A model generated the notes under the pieces. That model was not told where the DNA came from and did not search any database. It worked only from the letters and a program-made list of their open reading frames with translations. The translations under genes were made by a program, and so were the position numbers. From Streptococcus sp. 29896 (lineage in GTDB: Bacteria > Bacillota > Bacilli > Lactobacillales > Streptococcaceae): 64,000 nt of DNA. How positions within the stretch are numbered: the stretch's first letter is position 1; every line of letters begins with the position of its first letter. Location: the NCBI RefSeq assembly GCF_032594915.1, contig NZ_CP118733.1, positions 1,922,001 to 1,986,000 of the forward strand, given 5' to 3'. Below, piece after piece: positions 44,486 through 54,208 of the stretch.

Positions 44486-47400
44486 CTATTCTTCCCGTTT
44501 TTTCTGTTTGAGCAAGACAGCTGAAGCTGCAAGGCCAGCTAAGCCCAGGTAGATGGCTGCTCCATCAGCCTGCTCACCTGTACTTGGCAGAACAGATGAA
44601 GACTGGCTCTCAGCCTCTGAAACAGGGACACTGGTTGGAAGCGGACTAGCTGCTTGTTCAGAATCAGAAGGTGTTTCCATATGCCCCTCTGGTAAAACAG
44701 GAGCTGTTGGAGCCGTATCCGGAACCAGATCCAAGTGTCCTTCTGGCAAAGCCTCCGCTAAAGGCGCCTCATCTGGGACCCAGGTCACTAGTTCAGACTC
44801 CAAGCGAATCACCGTTGCAGTCAAAGGTGCAAGTACAACTGCATCATCTGTCAATGTCACACCTACCAAATCAGTCAGCGCTGCTATTCCAGCCCGCTTA
44901 CCATCGACCAGCACTTGACCCTTCAGCAATTCTTTGTAACTATCTGAAAGAACAAAGCTGCGCTCCTTGTTATCTGCGTTAACAAAGACAGCATAGCGGT
45001 CCCCATTGCTTGCAATGGTTTGATAGGCAATGACCACATCATTTTTGGCAATGCCATTTTGACCTGGAATTGAAATCAAGCTAACCTTCTGCTCAACTTC
45101 TTCTTTTGTTCCCAAACGGAAGGCATCTGTAGATTTGCGCAGGGCAATCAATCCTTTTGTAAAGGCCTGAGTACGGGTATTCTCTTGATAGAGCGCCTCA
45201 TCTGTCGCTTTGGTCCAGTCAAACTTGTTGACCGCATCCGATGAATCGTAAGAATCATGAATGTAGTATGGATAGTCAAATGGCGTTCCATCTGCATTGG
45301 TCAACAAATGCGCCTTGTTTGGTACCTTGTCCTCTGTAACTGGCTCCTTGTAATCAGGATGGCGGAACTGTTTGGTCCGTCCATACTCCTGACCAGAATG
45401 GATAAACGGTGTTCCTTGAGCAGTCAAGACTAGCAAGTTACCCAAGCGTTGACGTTGGTGAATTTCAGTATAGTTTTCAGCGATTGATGGATCCTTCTTG
45501 ATGGACTGAGCGATAATATCAAAGAGGGTCAAGTTATCATGCGCAGCAATATACTGGATCACATCGCCTGGATCATCTGCCAAGAAGTTGCCTGGTTGTG
45601 CCTTGATGTTATTGAAGACAGACTCAACACTCTTAGCACCGCCTGTGATAAAGGCTGGCTGACCTTCGTTTGGATAACCAGATTTAAGTGTGTTACGAAT
45701 CTCATCTGAGAATACCGCAACCGTATCTGTTGAACTCATCCAGTCTTGGTCCGCTGGCTGAACAGGCTGATTGGCATCACCTGTAAAGGTTCTCCATCCT
45801 TCACCAAGCATAATAATGTTTGGATTGAGTTTTTGAGCTTCAGTAAAGGCCAGCTCAATTGCTTCGGCATCATGGTCCCCCATCATATCGAAACGGAAAC
45901 CATCTACCTTAAACTCATCCACAAGATACTTGATGGAATCAACTAAGACACGACGGCTCATGTAGTGAGTGGTTCCCAGACGACCACCACCAAAGCTTGA
46001 TTTAGCCGTACCATCAGCCTCCATGAAGTGATAATAGTTTGGCTCCAAATCTTCAAACAAGAAGGTCTTAGAAGTGTGGTTATAGACCACATCCAAAATC
46101 ACACCCATGCCTTGTTTGTGAATTTCATTGACCAGATTTTTGAACTCTTCAATGCGTTTCATTGGATCGGTCGGATCTGTAGAATACATACCTGTAAAGG
46201 CAAAGTAGCTCTGTGGATCATAGCCCCAGTTGTAGTTGCTGTTGCTAGAAGCGTACTCGCTCATCCGCTCTGCATTTTTCAATTCATTGACATAATAGTA
46301 GCTCATAACTGGGAGCAGCTGAATATGGGTCACACCCAAGTCCTTAAGGTAGCTGAGTCGCTCTGCAAAGGCCGCAAAGGTACCGAACTGAGCTGTCAAT
46401 TCATCAGAAATAGCAGGATCTGATGTGAAGTCACGAACATGTGCTTCATAGATAATAGCATCTTCACGCTGATTGAAGTTAGGAATTGTGGCATAGTCCA
46501 AACCACTTGGACCAACTTCTGATGGATCCACAATCGCAGCTTTTGCAATCCGATAAGATGGATCTGTATCTGCCAAATCACTATTCCACTCAGCTAAAGA
46601 CTTAGCATATGGGTCCAAGACCAGAACAGCTTGATCCCCACGAGTGATTTCATAATGGTAGTAGTAACCACGATAGTCCGCGATACCAAGACCTGATTGA
46701 CTGTTCAATTCGAGGTCCCATTGTCCCTTATCTCCCTTGATCATAGCCAATTTACCGACCACCTTAGACTGGTCATCCTTATCATAAAGAACAACTGCTA
46801 CACTGTCTGCGCTTGGAGACCAGAGAGTCATATCAACGACACTACCAGCCTGATGCACACGTGCACCAAGCTCTCCACCATAAGCATAGAGCTCATCCTT
46901 CAATTGCCAGCTCATAGTTGTTGTGAAACTATCATTGCCATATTTGAGGGTATAGCCCGCATTTTCTTGGTTGAAATCCCCGAGGACTCGCACCTTGTTG
47001 CTTGTAGCATCCAAGACAAGGTCCGTCACAGCAACTGTCTGACCATTCTTATCTGTTACAGACAATTTCTCCAAGATGCTATCCTTATCAGCACCTTCCA
47101 GCCTTGTAAAGGCTGCTTCTAGAGCTGTTAGGCTAACATGAGAAACACCTGTCACACGGACATTATTGACAAAATAAGGGTTGGTGTAAATAGTCGCATC
47201 ATCATCCTTGAGGAAGATTTGTGTCTGATTTTTCAAATCTTTAAAGCTATAATCTTTCTGTTGAATCTTCACATCATCTCCTGACTTGCTTTCATCCAAT
47301 AGCAGGAAGCCAATGGAACTTGGTAAATCTGTCAATTTGACATCAATATAGGCACCGTACTTGCCTTGGTTTTCAAAATCAATACCATTTGGCCAGTCAC

Positions 47401-50400
47401 CCAAGGCAACATCAGTCACATCTCCCCAGATCCAGAGACCTTTTTGGTCATAATTGCCATCGGTACGGAAGTAATTGATACGGATGTAGCCTTCTTTAAG
47501 CGGTTGATAGAGGCTGAGTTGGTAGTTTTCATCAAACCAAGCTTCATTCATCTTGGTGCTAATCCGTTCAATGGTCTTGTCACCCGTGATGTTATCACCA
47601 GAAGTGTTATTAATCAACAGACTAATCTTGCTAGCTGTTTCGTCTTTCATCTTGATGTCCAGATAATAGCCATAGTCATCCTGTTTAGCGGTACTGAAAT
47701 TGGTTGCACCCGTTGGCCAAGCACCAACATCTGACGATGGTTTTTCGACATCATCCCATGTCCATAGACCTAGACTAGATAAATTATCAGATGGTAAGGT
47801 TTTGAAGTGAACACGGAAGTAGCCTGCTTCAATTGGCTCTTCAGTCGCTCCTTGCACACTTGCATTGACGATGTCACCTGCTTGAGTCTGAAGGAGCATG
47901 GTGCCACCTTGACCGATAGTTGGAAGTTCGACTTGAACAACCCATTTACCGTCTTTCTCAATAGCTTGATACGTTTTTCCTGTGTAGGCATCTGTGACCA
48001 CTACATCCTTACCAGATACTTCAAGCGCTATTTCCTTGCTCTCGGTATTGGTTGAGAAGACAAGATAGGCAGCTTGATCTTGGTAACTGCGTTTGCTGAT
48101 AAGCCAACCTTGGCTATCATTTCCAGCAAGGGTGCTTGTATCACCACGTGAGAGCAATGTTGAATTGGCATTACGGAAAGCCAACAATTTTTGATAGTGG
48201 TCTGCGATGTCGCTAGTCTCTACCTTGCTCCAATCGAAATCGTACCGGTTGTCATAAACTGGCCAGTTGTTTTGTCCAGATTGACCTAATTCTTCACCGT
48301 AGTAGATGACTGGCTGACCTTTAGCAGTAATCAAAAGACTAGCAGCCAATTTCAGTTTATCCAGATTTCCTTCTTTTTCTGCGCCACCGAGACTGTAAAG
48401 GAAACCATCTTCGTCATGACTACCCAAGAATTGACCCAGAGAAGCTGCACTAGTCAGAACCTTGCTACGTTCTTCCAGCTCTTTTCCAGCTGCTTTCAGT
48501 TGACCATTGACCAGATATTTAGCAATATCCTTGAAGCCAAAGTCCAACAGACTGTCCATCGTACCGATTCCCAAGTCACCCTTGGTATCTTTATAGTTAG
48601 CTCCCCAAGTTTCCCCAATCAAGTGGAAGTCAGGATCTCTATCCACCAATTCATTTTTGAAATGTTGCCATGTGGTATCATCAACGTGTTTGACTGTATC
48701 GACACGGAAACCATAGATTGAATTACCTTTAGCAGTTGTTGAGCGTTCCAACCAAGATGCCTGCCAAGCAACCAACTGATTGCGAACCGCAGCTTCTTCT
48801 GTCTTGAAGTCAGGCAGTCCTGCAAGCGAACCGAGCTGGTCATCTCCCTGCTTGTCTTCTTCCTTAGTCCGTACCATACCTGCAAAGGTTTCTTCTGTGC
48901 CATAGCCAGCATGGTTAAGAACCACATCGACAACAATGTTTATTCCTTTTTCTGCCGCAGCATCAATCAATTCGTGGAAGTCGGCTAAACTTCCCAAATG
49001 CGGATTTAGTTTCTCAAAATTGGATGCCCAATAACCATGGTAAGCATAGTAATCTCCATCTGTTGCGCTACCAACATTCTGTGGAACATTTTCCACAATC
49101 GGAGTCAACCAGATAGAATCCACACCCAATTCTTTCAGATAGTCTAGCTTGGCTGTCACTCCTTTGAAGTCTCCGCCTTGGTAAAGACCGCGTGGGTTGG
49201 AGGCTGTTCCTTCCACTAGCTTGTCATTGCTGGTGTCCCCATTGTAGAAACGGTCTGTCATCATGAAGTAGATGACTTGCTCGTCCCAGTCTTTTTCACC
49301 ATCTGCCTTGATACGCTCTATAATGGTCACATCCAATTTTGTTTCGTAGTAACCATTGTCTTTATCATAGACTTTTACAGGAAGACTATATGTACCTGGC
49401 GCTGTGCTAGACGTCGCTTTAATGGTCACACGATTGAGCTCAGTAGAGATTGGCACAAGGCCTCCACCGATGGCACTTGTATCGACTTCCATTTTGACAA
49501 TCTCAGCATTTTCAGGGTTGGTGACAGTTACAGATACCAAGCCGCTTTCATTGTAGTTGAATGGTGCTTTCACACTTGCCTCAAGGGTCACATTTTTTGT
49601 CCCTGGAGTCGCCTTGCTGGTATCGAGTTCTACTTTCTCTTCGATAAAATATGGATTTGTATAGACTTTGTCGTCACCATTTCGAAGGAAAATTTGGCTA
49701 TGCCGTTTACGATCTGCAAAGGCTAAATCAATCGATTTATTGCCCGCAAGATCTGGATTATTCTGATTGATTAGTAGAAATCCAAGCTTAGAATCTAAAC
49801 CATTCGATAGAGGAATGTCAACATAGGCGCCATATTTGCCAAGTTTAAAATCAACGGCACCTGTTGGCCAGCCATCACTTGCTTCAGTCGTATCGCCCCA
49901 AGTCCATACGCCCCAACCTTCATAATTGTTGTCTTCACGTGTGTAATTGATGCGGAGAACATTTTCATCTTTGAGCGGCTCATAGCTAGACACGCTGTAG
50001 TCACTAGCGATCCAGGCTTCATTCTGTTCCGGAACAAGAAGCTCCACTTTTTGGTCCGATTCTGTTATTTTTTCCCCATTCTTGAGGACCAGATAGCCAA
50101 TCGTTCCTGGTGTCTCAGATTTTTTAATATCAACGTAATGGCCGTAGTCATCTACCTGACTGCTTGAAAAATTCGCTGTATCCCTTGGCCATTGATTACC
50201 ATCGGACAGCTCTGCCACTCCTCCCCAAGTCCACAGTCCTTGGCTTTCTGGTGCTGTTTCATCTACATTTTCAAAGTGCAGACGAATGCTGCCTTCTTCG
50301 ATAGGGGTTTCTGCTGAAGAAGTATTTTCTTCTGTAGCTGTTACAGGCTCAACTGACTCAGTTGCTGTCGGAAGAACTGCTTCTTCTGAAACAGCTGGCT

Positions 50401-50647
50401 GGCTTACCCCTTCTTCAACAGCTAAGGGGCTAATAGATGAAGCCGTATCAAGACTGTCTCCTGCCTGATTAGCTTCTGTCGCTCCTGTATCTATTGCTGC
50501 CACCGTGGTTGTGTCCAACTCATTTGCTTCTACCTGATAGGCTGGTCCTGCAAAAAAGAGACTGCTCGCAATACCGATGGATGCAACGCCAACGGACAAG
50601 GTGCGAATGCCAAAATGGAGGCGTTTTTCTCCCATTTTCTGTTTCAT
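44486..50647 (-). CDS. apuA: Cell-wall anchored amylopullulanase
   Basis: 2053 residues, two glucan hydrolases fused. In order: YSIRK-like signal (HFGIRTLSVGVASIGIASS), Thr/Ser/Glu-rich spacer, tandem CBM41-like modules (about 119-335), alpha-amylase GH13 domain (about 440-930; catalytic GFRVDTVKH near 650, GETWG near 676, SHDED near 745), second CBM41 pair (about 940-1155), CBM48/pullulanase GH13 domain (about 1240-1930; GFRFDMMGDHD near 1584, GEGW near 1615, AAHDNL near 1702), two 'LPEGH' repeats, then LPSTGEQ (about 2019), membrane helix and KKREE. It matches ApuA of S. suis, which degrades alpha-glucans and adheres to mucus. Regulated by cre and a palindrome upstream. Confidence 0.95.
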   Translation of the reverse strand: MKQKMGEKRLHFGIRTLSVGVASIGIASSLFFAGPAYQVEANELDTTTVAAIDTGATEANQAGDSLDTASSISPLAVEEGVSQPAVSEEAVLPTATESVEPVTATEENTSSAETPIEEGSIRLHFENVDETAPESQGLWTWGGVAELSDGNQWPRDTANFSSSQVDDYGHYVDIKKSETPGTIGYLVLKNGEKITESDQKVELLVPEQNEAWIASDYSVSSYEPLKDENVLRINYTREDNNYEGWGVWTWGDTTEASDGWPTGAVDFKLGKYGAYVDIPLSNGLDSKLGFLLINQNNPDLAGNKSIDLAFADRKRHSQIFLRNGDDKVYTNPYFIEEKVELDTSKATPGTKNVTLEASVKAPFNYNESGLVSVTVTNPENAEIVKMEVDTSAIGGGLVPISTELNRVTIKATSSTAPGTYSLPVKVYDKDNGYYETKLDVTIIERIKADGEKDWDEQVIYFMMTDRFYNGDTSNDKLVEGTASNPRGLYQGGDFKGVTAKLDYLKELGVDSIWLTPIVENVPQNVGSATDGDYYAYHGYWASNFEKLNPHLGSLADFHELIDAAAEKGINIVVDVVLNHAGYGTEETFAGMVRTKEEDKQGDDQLGSLAGLPDFKTEEAAVRNQLVAWQASWLERSTTAKGNSIYGFRVDTVKHVDDTTWQHFKNELVDRDPDFHLIGETWGANYKDTKGDLGIGTMDSLLDFGFKDIAKYLVNGQLKAAGKELEERSKVLTSAASLGQFLGSHDEDGFLYSLGGAEKEGNLDKLKLAASLLITAKGQPVIYYGEELGQSGQNNWPVYDNRYDFDWSKVETSDIADHYQKLLAFRNANSTLLSRGDTSTLAGNDSQGWLISKRSYQDQAAYLVFSTNTESKEIALEVSGKDVVVTDAYTGKTYQAIEKDGKWVVQVELPTIGQGGTMLLQTQAGDIVNASVQGATEEPIEAGYFRVHFKTLPSDNLSSLGLWTWDDVEKPSSDVGAWPTGATNFSTAKQDDYGYYLDIKMKDETASKISLLINNTSGDNITGDKTIERISTKMNEAWFDENYQLSLYQPLKEGYIRINYFRTDGNYDQKGLWIWGDVTDVALGDWPNGIDFENQGKYGAYIDVKLTDLPSSIGFLLLDESKSGDDVKIQQKDYSFKDLKNQTQIFLKDDDATIYTNPYFVNNVRVTGVSHVSLTALEAAFTRLEGADKDSILEKLSVTDKNGQTVAVTDLVLDATSNKVRVLGDFNQENAGYTLKYGNDSFTTTMSWQLKDELYAYGGELGARVHQAGSVVDMTLWSPSADSVAVVLYDKDDQSKVVGKLAMIKGDKGQWDLELNSQSGLGIADYRGYYYHYEITRGDQAVLVLDPYAKSLAEWNSDLADTDPSYRIAKAAIVDPSEVGPSGLDYATIPNFNQREDAIIYEAHVRDFTSDPAISDELTAQFGTFAAFAERLSYLKDLGVTHIQLLPVMSYYYVNELKNAERMSEYASSNSNYNWGYDPQSYFAFTGMYSTDPTDPMKRIEEFKNLVNEIHKQGMGVILDVVYNHTSKTFLFEDLEPNYYHFMEADGTAKSSFGGGRLGTTHYMSRRVLVDSIKYLVDEFKVDGFRFDMMGDHDAEAIELAFTEAQKLNPNIIMLGEGWRTFTGDANQPVQPADQDWMSSTDTVAVFSDEIRNTLKSGYPNEGQPAFITGGAKSVESVFNNIKAQPGNFLADDPGDVIQYIAAHDNLTLFDIIAQSIKKDPSIAENYTEIHQRQRLGNLLVLTAQGTPFIHSGQEYGRTKQFRHPDYKEPVTEDKVPNKAHLLTNADGTPFDYPYYIHDSYDSSDAVNKFDWTKATDEALYQENTRTQAFTKGLIALRKSTDAFRLGTKEEVEQKVSLISIPGQNGIAKNDVVIAYQTIASNGDRYAVFVNADNKERSFVLSDSYKELLKGQVLVDGKRAGIAALTDLVGVTLTDDAVVLAPLTATVIRLESELVTWVPDEAPLAEALPEGHLDLVPDTAPTAPVLPEGHMETPSDSEQAASPLPTSVPVSEAESQSSSVLPSTGEQADGAAIYLGLAGLAASAVLLKQKKREE

Positions 50648-50680
50648 AGTTTCCTCCCTGTTTATATCTTTATACTATAT

Positions 50681-50738
50681 AGTATAAAAGAGAAATTATT
50701 TTTTGCAAACGTTTTCTTAAATGTTACCGATAACATTT
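50681..50738 (-). promoter_or_regulatory. apuA promoter: cre on the -35 and LacI-type palindrome
   Basis: TTGCAA (50703-50708), 16-bp spacer, TATACT (50681-50686). TGCAAACGTTTTCT (50704-50717) fits cre at 12 of 14 positions and overlaps the -35. Upstream lies AAATGTTACCGATAACATTT (50719-50738), a perfect 8+4+8 palindrome. ATACTATATAGTAT covers the -10. Confidence 0.75.
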
Positions 50739-50751
50739 TTACATTAAAAAA

Positions 50752-50781
50752 AAAGAGAAACCTAAAGCGTGGTTTCTCTTT
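50752..50781 (-). terminator. Terminator overlapping the end of the LacI regulator
   Basis: AAAGAGAAACC/GGTTTCTCTTT perfect 11-bp stem, then a long T-run on the minus strand. The last codons and stop (50762-50764) of the regulator are inside the hairpin. Confidence 0.8.
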
Positions 50782-51709
50782 GAATCAATTTGGCTGGGAA
50801 AAACAGGGAGGTCGGTTCATCTTGCTGGCTCTGGATGGCTTGCAAGAGTTGTTCGAGGCAGGCCTGCCCCATTTGACTGAGCGGCTGCTCCATAGTGGTC
50901 AAACTAGGTCTAGAAACCTTATCTAGGAAAAATCCATCAAAACCAATCACCCCAACCTCCTCAGGAATCCGTTTCCCTCTTGCTTCCAACCCTCGAACCA
51001 AGCCCAGCGCAAGGCGGTCCGACCCACAAATGAAGGCGGTTTTGACATCGCTAGAAAGCTCCAGACCATCCAACAAGGCTTGGCTAACACGGGATCGATT
51101 TTCTAACTTGTAGAGCTGAGGAGAACATCCCAAGTCCTCCATGGCAGCTACATAGCCCGCCTGCCGAGAATGAGCAAAAGACTCTTCCAAATCCAGTCCA
51201 ACATAGATCAGCTGGTCATACCCCTGCTGATGGGCAAACAAACTTGCCTGATAGGTAGCTGCGCGATTATCCGTATCCACGAAGGAGAAACCTGCCTTAT
51301 TTTCCCCGAAAAGAACCAAGGGCTTAGTCAGAGAAGCCAGCCATTCATAGTCAGACTGACGGGCTCCCATCACGATATAGCCATCACACTGATCCGACAG
51401 GGCCTCCTTTGCCGTTGCCAGGTGCATGCTGTATTGATTGGTCTGAGCAGCCTGGGCAATTCCTGCCAAAAGCGCAGCATAATAGGGCTCCACCAGCGCC
51501 ATCTCTTCTAAAATCATCACCTGAATAATCCGGGTCCGCTTTTGCGCCAAGGCTTGAGCCTGAATATTGGGACGGTAATTCAAGTCCTTCATCGCCTGTT
51601 CGACCAATTCCCTCAAGGATTGGCTCACTTTTTCTGGATGATTCAATACCCTAGACACCGTCATTTTGGACACATTTGCCCGACGGGCAACTTCTGCAAG
51701 ACTAACCAT
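50762..51709 (-). CDS. LacI/GalR family transcriptional regulator
   Basis: 315 residues: N-terminal HTH 'SLAEVARRANVSKMTVSRVLNHPEKVS' and hinge 'LNYRPNIQAQALAQKRT', then a periplasmic-binding-like domain ending QRETTL. ATG at 51709 has AAGGAGG 6 nt upstream; the ATG two codons earlier is too close. It lies directly upstream of apuA on the same strand. Both promoters share GCAAACGTTTTCT, so it may control itself and apuA, as MalR-type regulators do; the effector is unknown (maltodextrins are a guess). Confidence 0.85.
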   Translation of the reverse strand: MVSLAEVARRANVSKMTVSRVLNHPEKVSQSLRELVEQAMKDLNYRPNIQAQALAQKRTRIIQVMILEEMALVEPYYAALLAGIAQAAQTNQYSMHLATAKEALSDQCDGYIVMGARQSDYEWLASLTKPLVLFGENKAGFSFVDTDNRAATYQASLFAHQQGYDQLIYVGLDLEESFAHSRQAGYVAAMEDLGCSPQLYKLENRSRVSQALLDGLELSSDVKTAFICGSDRLALGLVRGLEARGKRIPEEVGVIGFDGFFLDKVSRPSLTTMEQPLSQMGQACLEQLLQAIQSQQDEPTSLFFPAKLIQRETTL

Positions 51710-51733
51710 CCTCATCCTCCTTGTTCATTTTTA

Positions 51734-51755
51734 CGCAAACGTTTTCTCTATTATA
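51734..51755 (-). promoter_or_regulatory. Promoter and operator of the LacI regulator
   Basis: TATAAT at 51750-51755; CGCAAACGTTTTCT at 51734-51747 just downstream of the -10, sharing 13 bases with the apuA site. It could be a cre or the regulator's own operator. Confidence 0.6.
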
Positions 51756-51797
51756 ACCCAAAAAAGACCTGCTGAAAAGTTAAAAAAAGACCAAGGC

Positions 51798-52550
51798 TTA
51801 ACCTTGGTCTGTACTTTCTTGACGAATCCGAGCCAAGAACTGCTTGGTCCGTTCTTCTTTTGGATGGTCAAAAATCTGCTCAGGACTGCCTACTTCCACA
51901 ATCCGACCCTGGTCCATCAGAATGACCTTATCTGCCACAGCACGCGCAAATCCCATCTCATGCGTTACAACCAGCATGGTCATACCTTCCTTAGCCAATT
52001 CCACCATGACTTCCAGCACTTCTCCGATTAACTCCGGGTCCAAAGCCGAAGTCGGCTCATCAAAGTAAATCACTTCTGGATTGGTAGCAATGGCACGTGC
52101 AATACCGACCCGTTGCTGTTGACCACCTGAAAGCTGACTTGGATAGGCCTGGTATTTATCTCCCAACCCCACCTTGTCCAAGGCAGAGCGACCAATTCGC
52201 AAGGCTTCTTCCTTATTCAATTTTCGTCCGACAATCAAGCCTTCTGTGACATTCTCAAGCGCTGTTTTATTGGCAAAAAGATTATAGTGCTGGAAAACAA
52301 AGCCAGTCCGTTTACGAATGGCTGCAATAGCTTTCTTTGACATCTTAGCCAAATCATAGCTTTCGCCTCCAAAGGTCAAACGGCCGCTATCTGCTTCTTC
52401 TAAGAAATTCAAGGACCGCAAGAGACTGGTTTTCCCAGAGCCAGATGGCCCCAGAATTACTACTACTTGTCCACTTTCAAGCCCCATATCCAAATCATAA
52501 ATCACCTGCTGTCCCTTGAAGGACAAATTTAGTTGTTCAACTTGTAGCAT
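51798..52550 (-). CDS. Amino acid ABC transporter, ATP-binding protein
   Basis: 250 residues with Walker A '[13 protein letters not shown]', ABC signature '[14 protein letters not shown]' and Walker B '[14 protein letters not shown]', typical of polar amino acid importers. With the permease and binding protein it forms one operon; cystine or a related polar amino acid is likely, not proven. Confidence 0.93.
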   Translation of the reverse strand: MLQVEQLNLSFKGQQVIYDLDMGLESGQVVVILGPSGSGKTSLLRSLNFLEEADSGRLTFGGESYDLAKMSKKAIAAIRKRTGFVFQHYNLFANKTALENVTEGLIVGRKLNKEEALRIGRSALDKVGLGDKYQAYPSQLSGGQQQRVGIARAIATNPEVIYFDEPTSALDPELIGEVLEVMVELAKEGMTMLVVTHEMGFARAVADKVILMDQGRIVEVGSPEQIFDHPKEERTKQFLARIRQESTDQG

Positions 52551-52559
52551 TTTGTCCTC

Positions 52560-53219
52560 CTAATAGGTAGCCAGTTTCTTTTCACCATAAGCCTGCAACT
52601 TGGTCAGAATGGTCGAGAAGAAGAGGTAAATCAAGGCAACTTCACAATAGAGTGCAAAGGGTTCATAGGTCCTTGCTGCAATCTGCTGGGTGGCCATAAA
52701 CATTTCTAAGACCGTGATATTGGCTGCCAAGGATGTATCTTTCACCAAGCCAATCAAAGTATTGGACAGAGGGGGAAAGGCGACACGAAAGGCCTGTGGC
52801 AATATAATCCGCCGCATGGTTTGGCCAAAGCTCAAACCAACTGTATATCCCGCTTCCAACTGTCCCTTGGGCACTGCCTCAATGGAGGCACGAATGGTTT
52901 CCGCAGCATAGGCTCCCGTGTTGATAGAAAAGACCAGAACCGCAGAGGGAAAGGCATCAATCACCAGTCCCAAACTTGGCAAACCATAGAAAATCACATA
53001 GAGTTGGACCAAAAGTGGTGTCCCCCGAATGATCCATATATAGAATCGTGCCAGCTGCTTCAAGACTGGAACTCCAGCAATTTGCACCAAGGCAGTCCCA
53101 ATTGCAATCAGAAGACCAATAGAAAATGACAGAATCGTTAGGGGAATCGTCACCAACAATCCTGGTACAAGAATTTGGACAAATGAGTCCACTAACAACT
53201 GCCATAATCTATCTGTCAT
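52560..53219 (-). CDS. Amino acid ABC transporter, permease
   Basis: 219 residues with five to six helices and the His/Glu/Gln-permease EAA motif 'EAGYTVGLSFGQTMRRIILPQAFRVAFPPL'. It forms the homodimeric channel for the adjacent ATPase and binding protein; gaps of 9 bp on both sides indicate one transcript. Confidence 0.92.
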   Translation of the reverse strand: MTDRLWQLLVDSFVQILVPGLLVTIPLTILSFSIGLLIAIGTALVQIAGVPVLKQLARFYIWIIRGTPLLVQLYVIFYGLPSLGLVIDAFPSAVLVFSINTGAYAAETIRASIEAVPKGQLEAGYTVGLSFGQTMRRIILPQAFRVAFPPLSNTLIGLVKDTSLAANITVLEMFMATQQIAARTYEPFALYCEVALIYLFFSTILTKLQAYGEKKLATY

Positions 53220-53228
53220 CGTTTCTCC

Positions 53229-54035
53229 TTATTCTGCTGCTGTCGAAACATCTTCGCCGAAATATTTCTCAGCAATTTCTGTCAATTTTCCTTCCGCAGC
53301 CAAATCAGCCAAGGCTTGGTCGATCGCTGCAACCAATTCTTCATTGCCTTTTACAACTGGAAAGGCGGTTGTCTGCACATCCTCAGTTAGAGCAACGACC
53401 TGGATCGCTGCATCTGGATGTTGCTTCAAGTAATCTAAATATACAACATTGTCATTGATGGTTGCATCTACACGACCCGCCGTCAACAATTCAACAGCCT
53501 GTTGGAAACCATCTACCCCCACCACTTCTGCTCCATAGCTTTCAGCAACCGTTGCCCAGTTACTGGTCAAACTATTGGCAGATTTTTTTCCTGAAAGATC
53601 TTCAAACTGCGTGATATCCTGGTTGGAAGACTGAGTCACCAAGGCACCGTAAATGTAGGTGTATGGTGTAGAAAAATCATACTTTTCCTTGCGCTCATCG
53701 GTGATGCTCACCTGGTTTGCTACAGTGTCAAATCGAGCTGCATCCAAGCCTGCGATCATACCATCCCACTCTGTCTCAACAAACTCAACTTCAAGCCCCA
53801 ATTTTGCTGCGACAGCTTCTGCAACTTCAACATCGTAACCGACAAGCTTTCCACTCTCATCATGGTAAGAATAAGGAGCATAGGCACCTTCTGTACCAAT
53901 CTGAATGACACCTTCTGCTTGAATTTGCTCATAAAGGGTTTGATCTGAACTGGTGCTCGTCGATGAGCTCGTGCTGCAAGCTGCCAAGGCAAAACTTGCA
54001 AGGACGAAACTAGTGAACAATGCCATTTTTTTCAT
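53229..54035 (-). CDS. Amino acid ABC transporter, substrate-binding lipoprotein
   Basis: 268 residues, lipoprotein signal with lipobox 'FALAACSTS' then a family-3 solute-binding domain ('IQIGTEGAYAPYSYHDESGKLVGYDVEVAEAVAAKLGLEVEFVETEWDGMIAGLDAARFDTVANQVSIT'). The pattern is close to cystine/polar amino acid binders. ATG at 54035 follows GAGGTAGAAAAT. It is first in the operon with permease and ATPase. Confidence 0.92.
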   Translation of the reverse strand: MKKMALFTSFVLASFALAACSTSSSTSTSSDQTLYEQIQAEGVIQIGTEGAYAPYSYHDESGKLVGYDVEVAEAVAAKLGLEVEFVETEWDGMIAGLDAARFDTVANQVSITDERKEKYDFSTPYTYIYGALVTQSSNQDITQFEDLSGKKSANSLTSNWATVAESYGAEVVGVDGFQQAVELLTAGRVDATINDNVVYLDYLKQHPDAAIQVVALTEDVQTTAFPVVKGNEELVAAIDQALADLAAEGKLTEIAEKYFGEDVSTAAE

Positions 54036-54208
54036 ATTTTCTACCTCATGCTGTAACATAGTGTACTACGTTGAAAAACCACCTTGTTCTTTCATGAAAC
54101 AAAACAAATTCTTTCAACTTATCATTTAGATATCTTATCATGACCAGCTCGACTTGACCAATATAAATTCTTTATCAAGGTCATTAAAAAAAACTATGGC
54201 ATAGAAAA

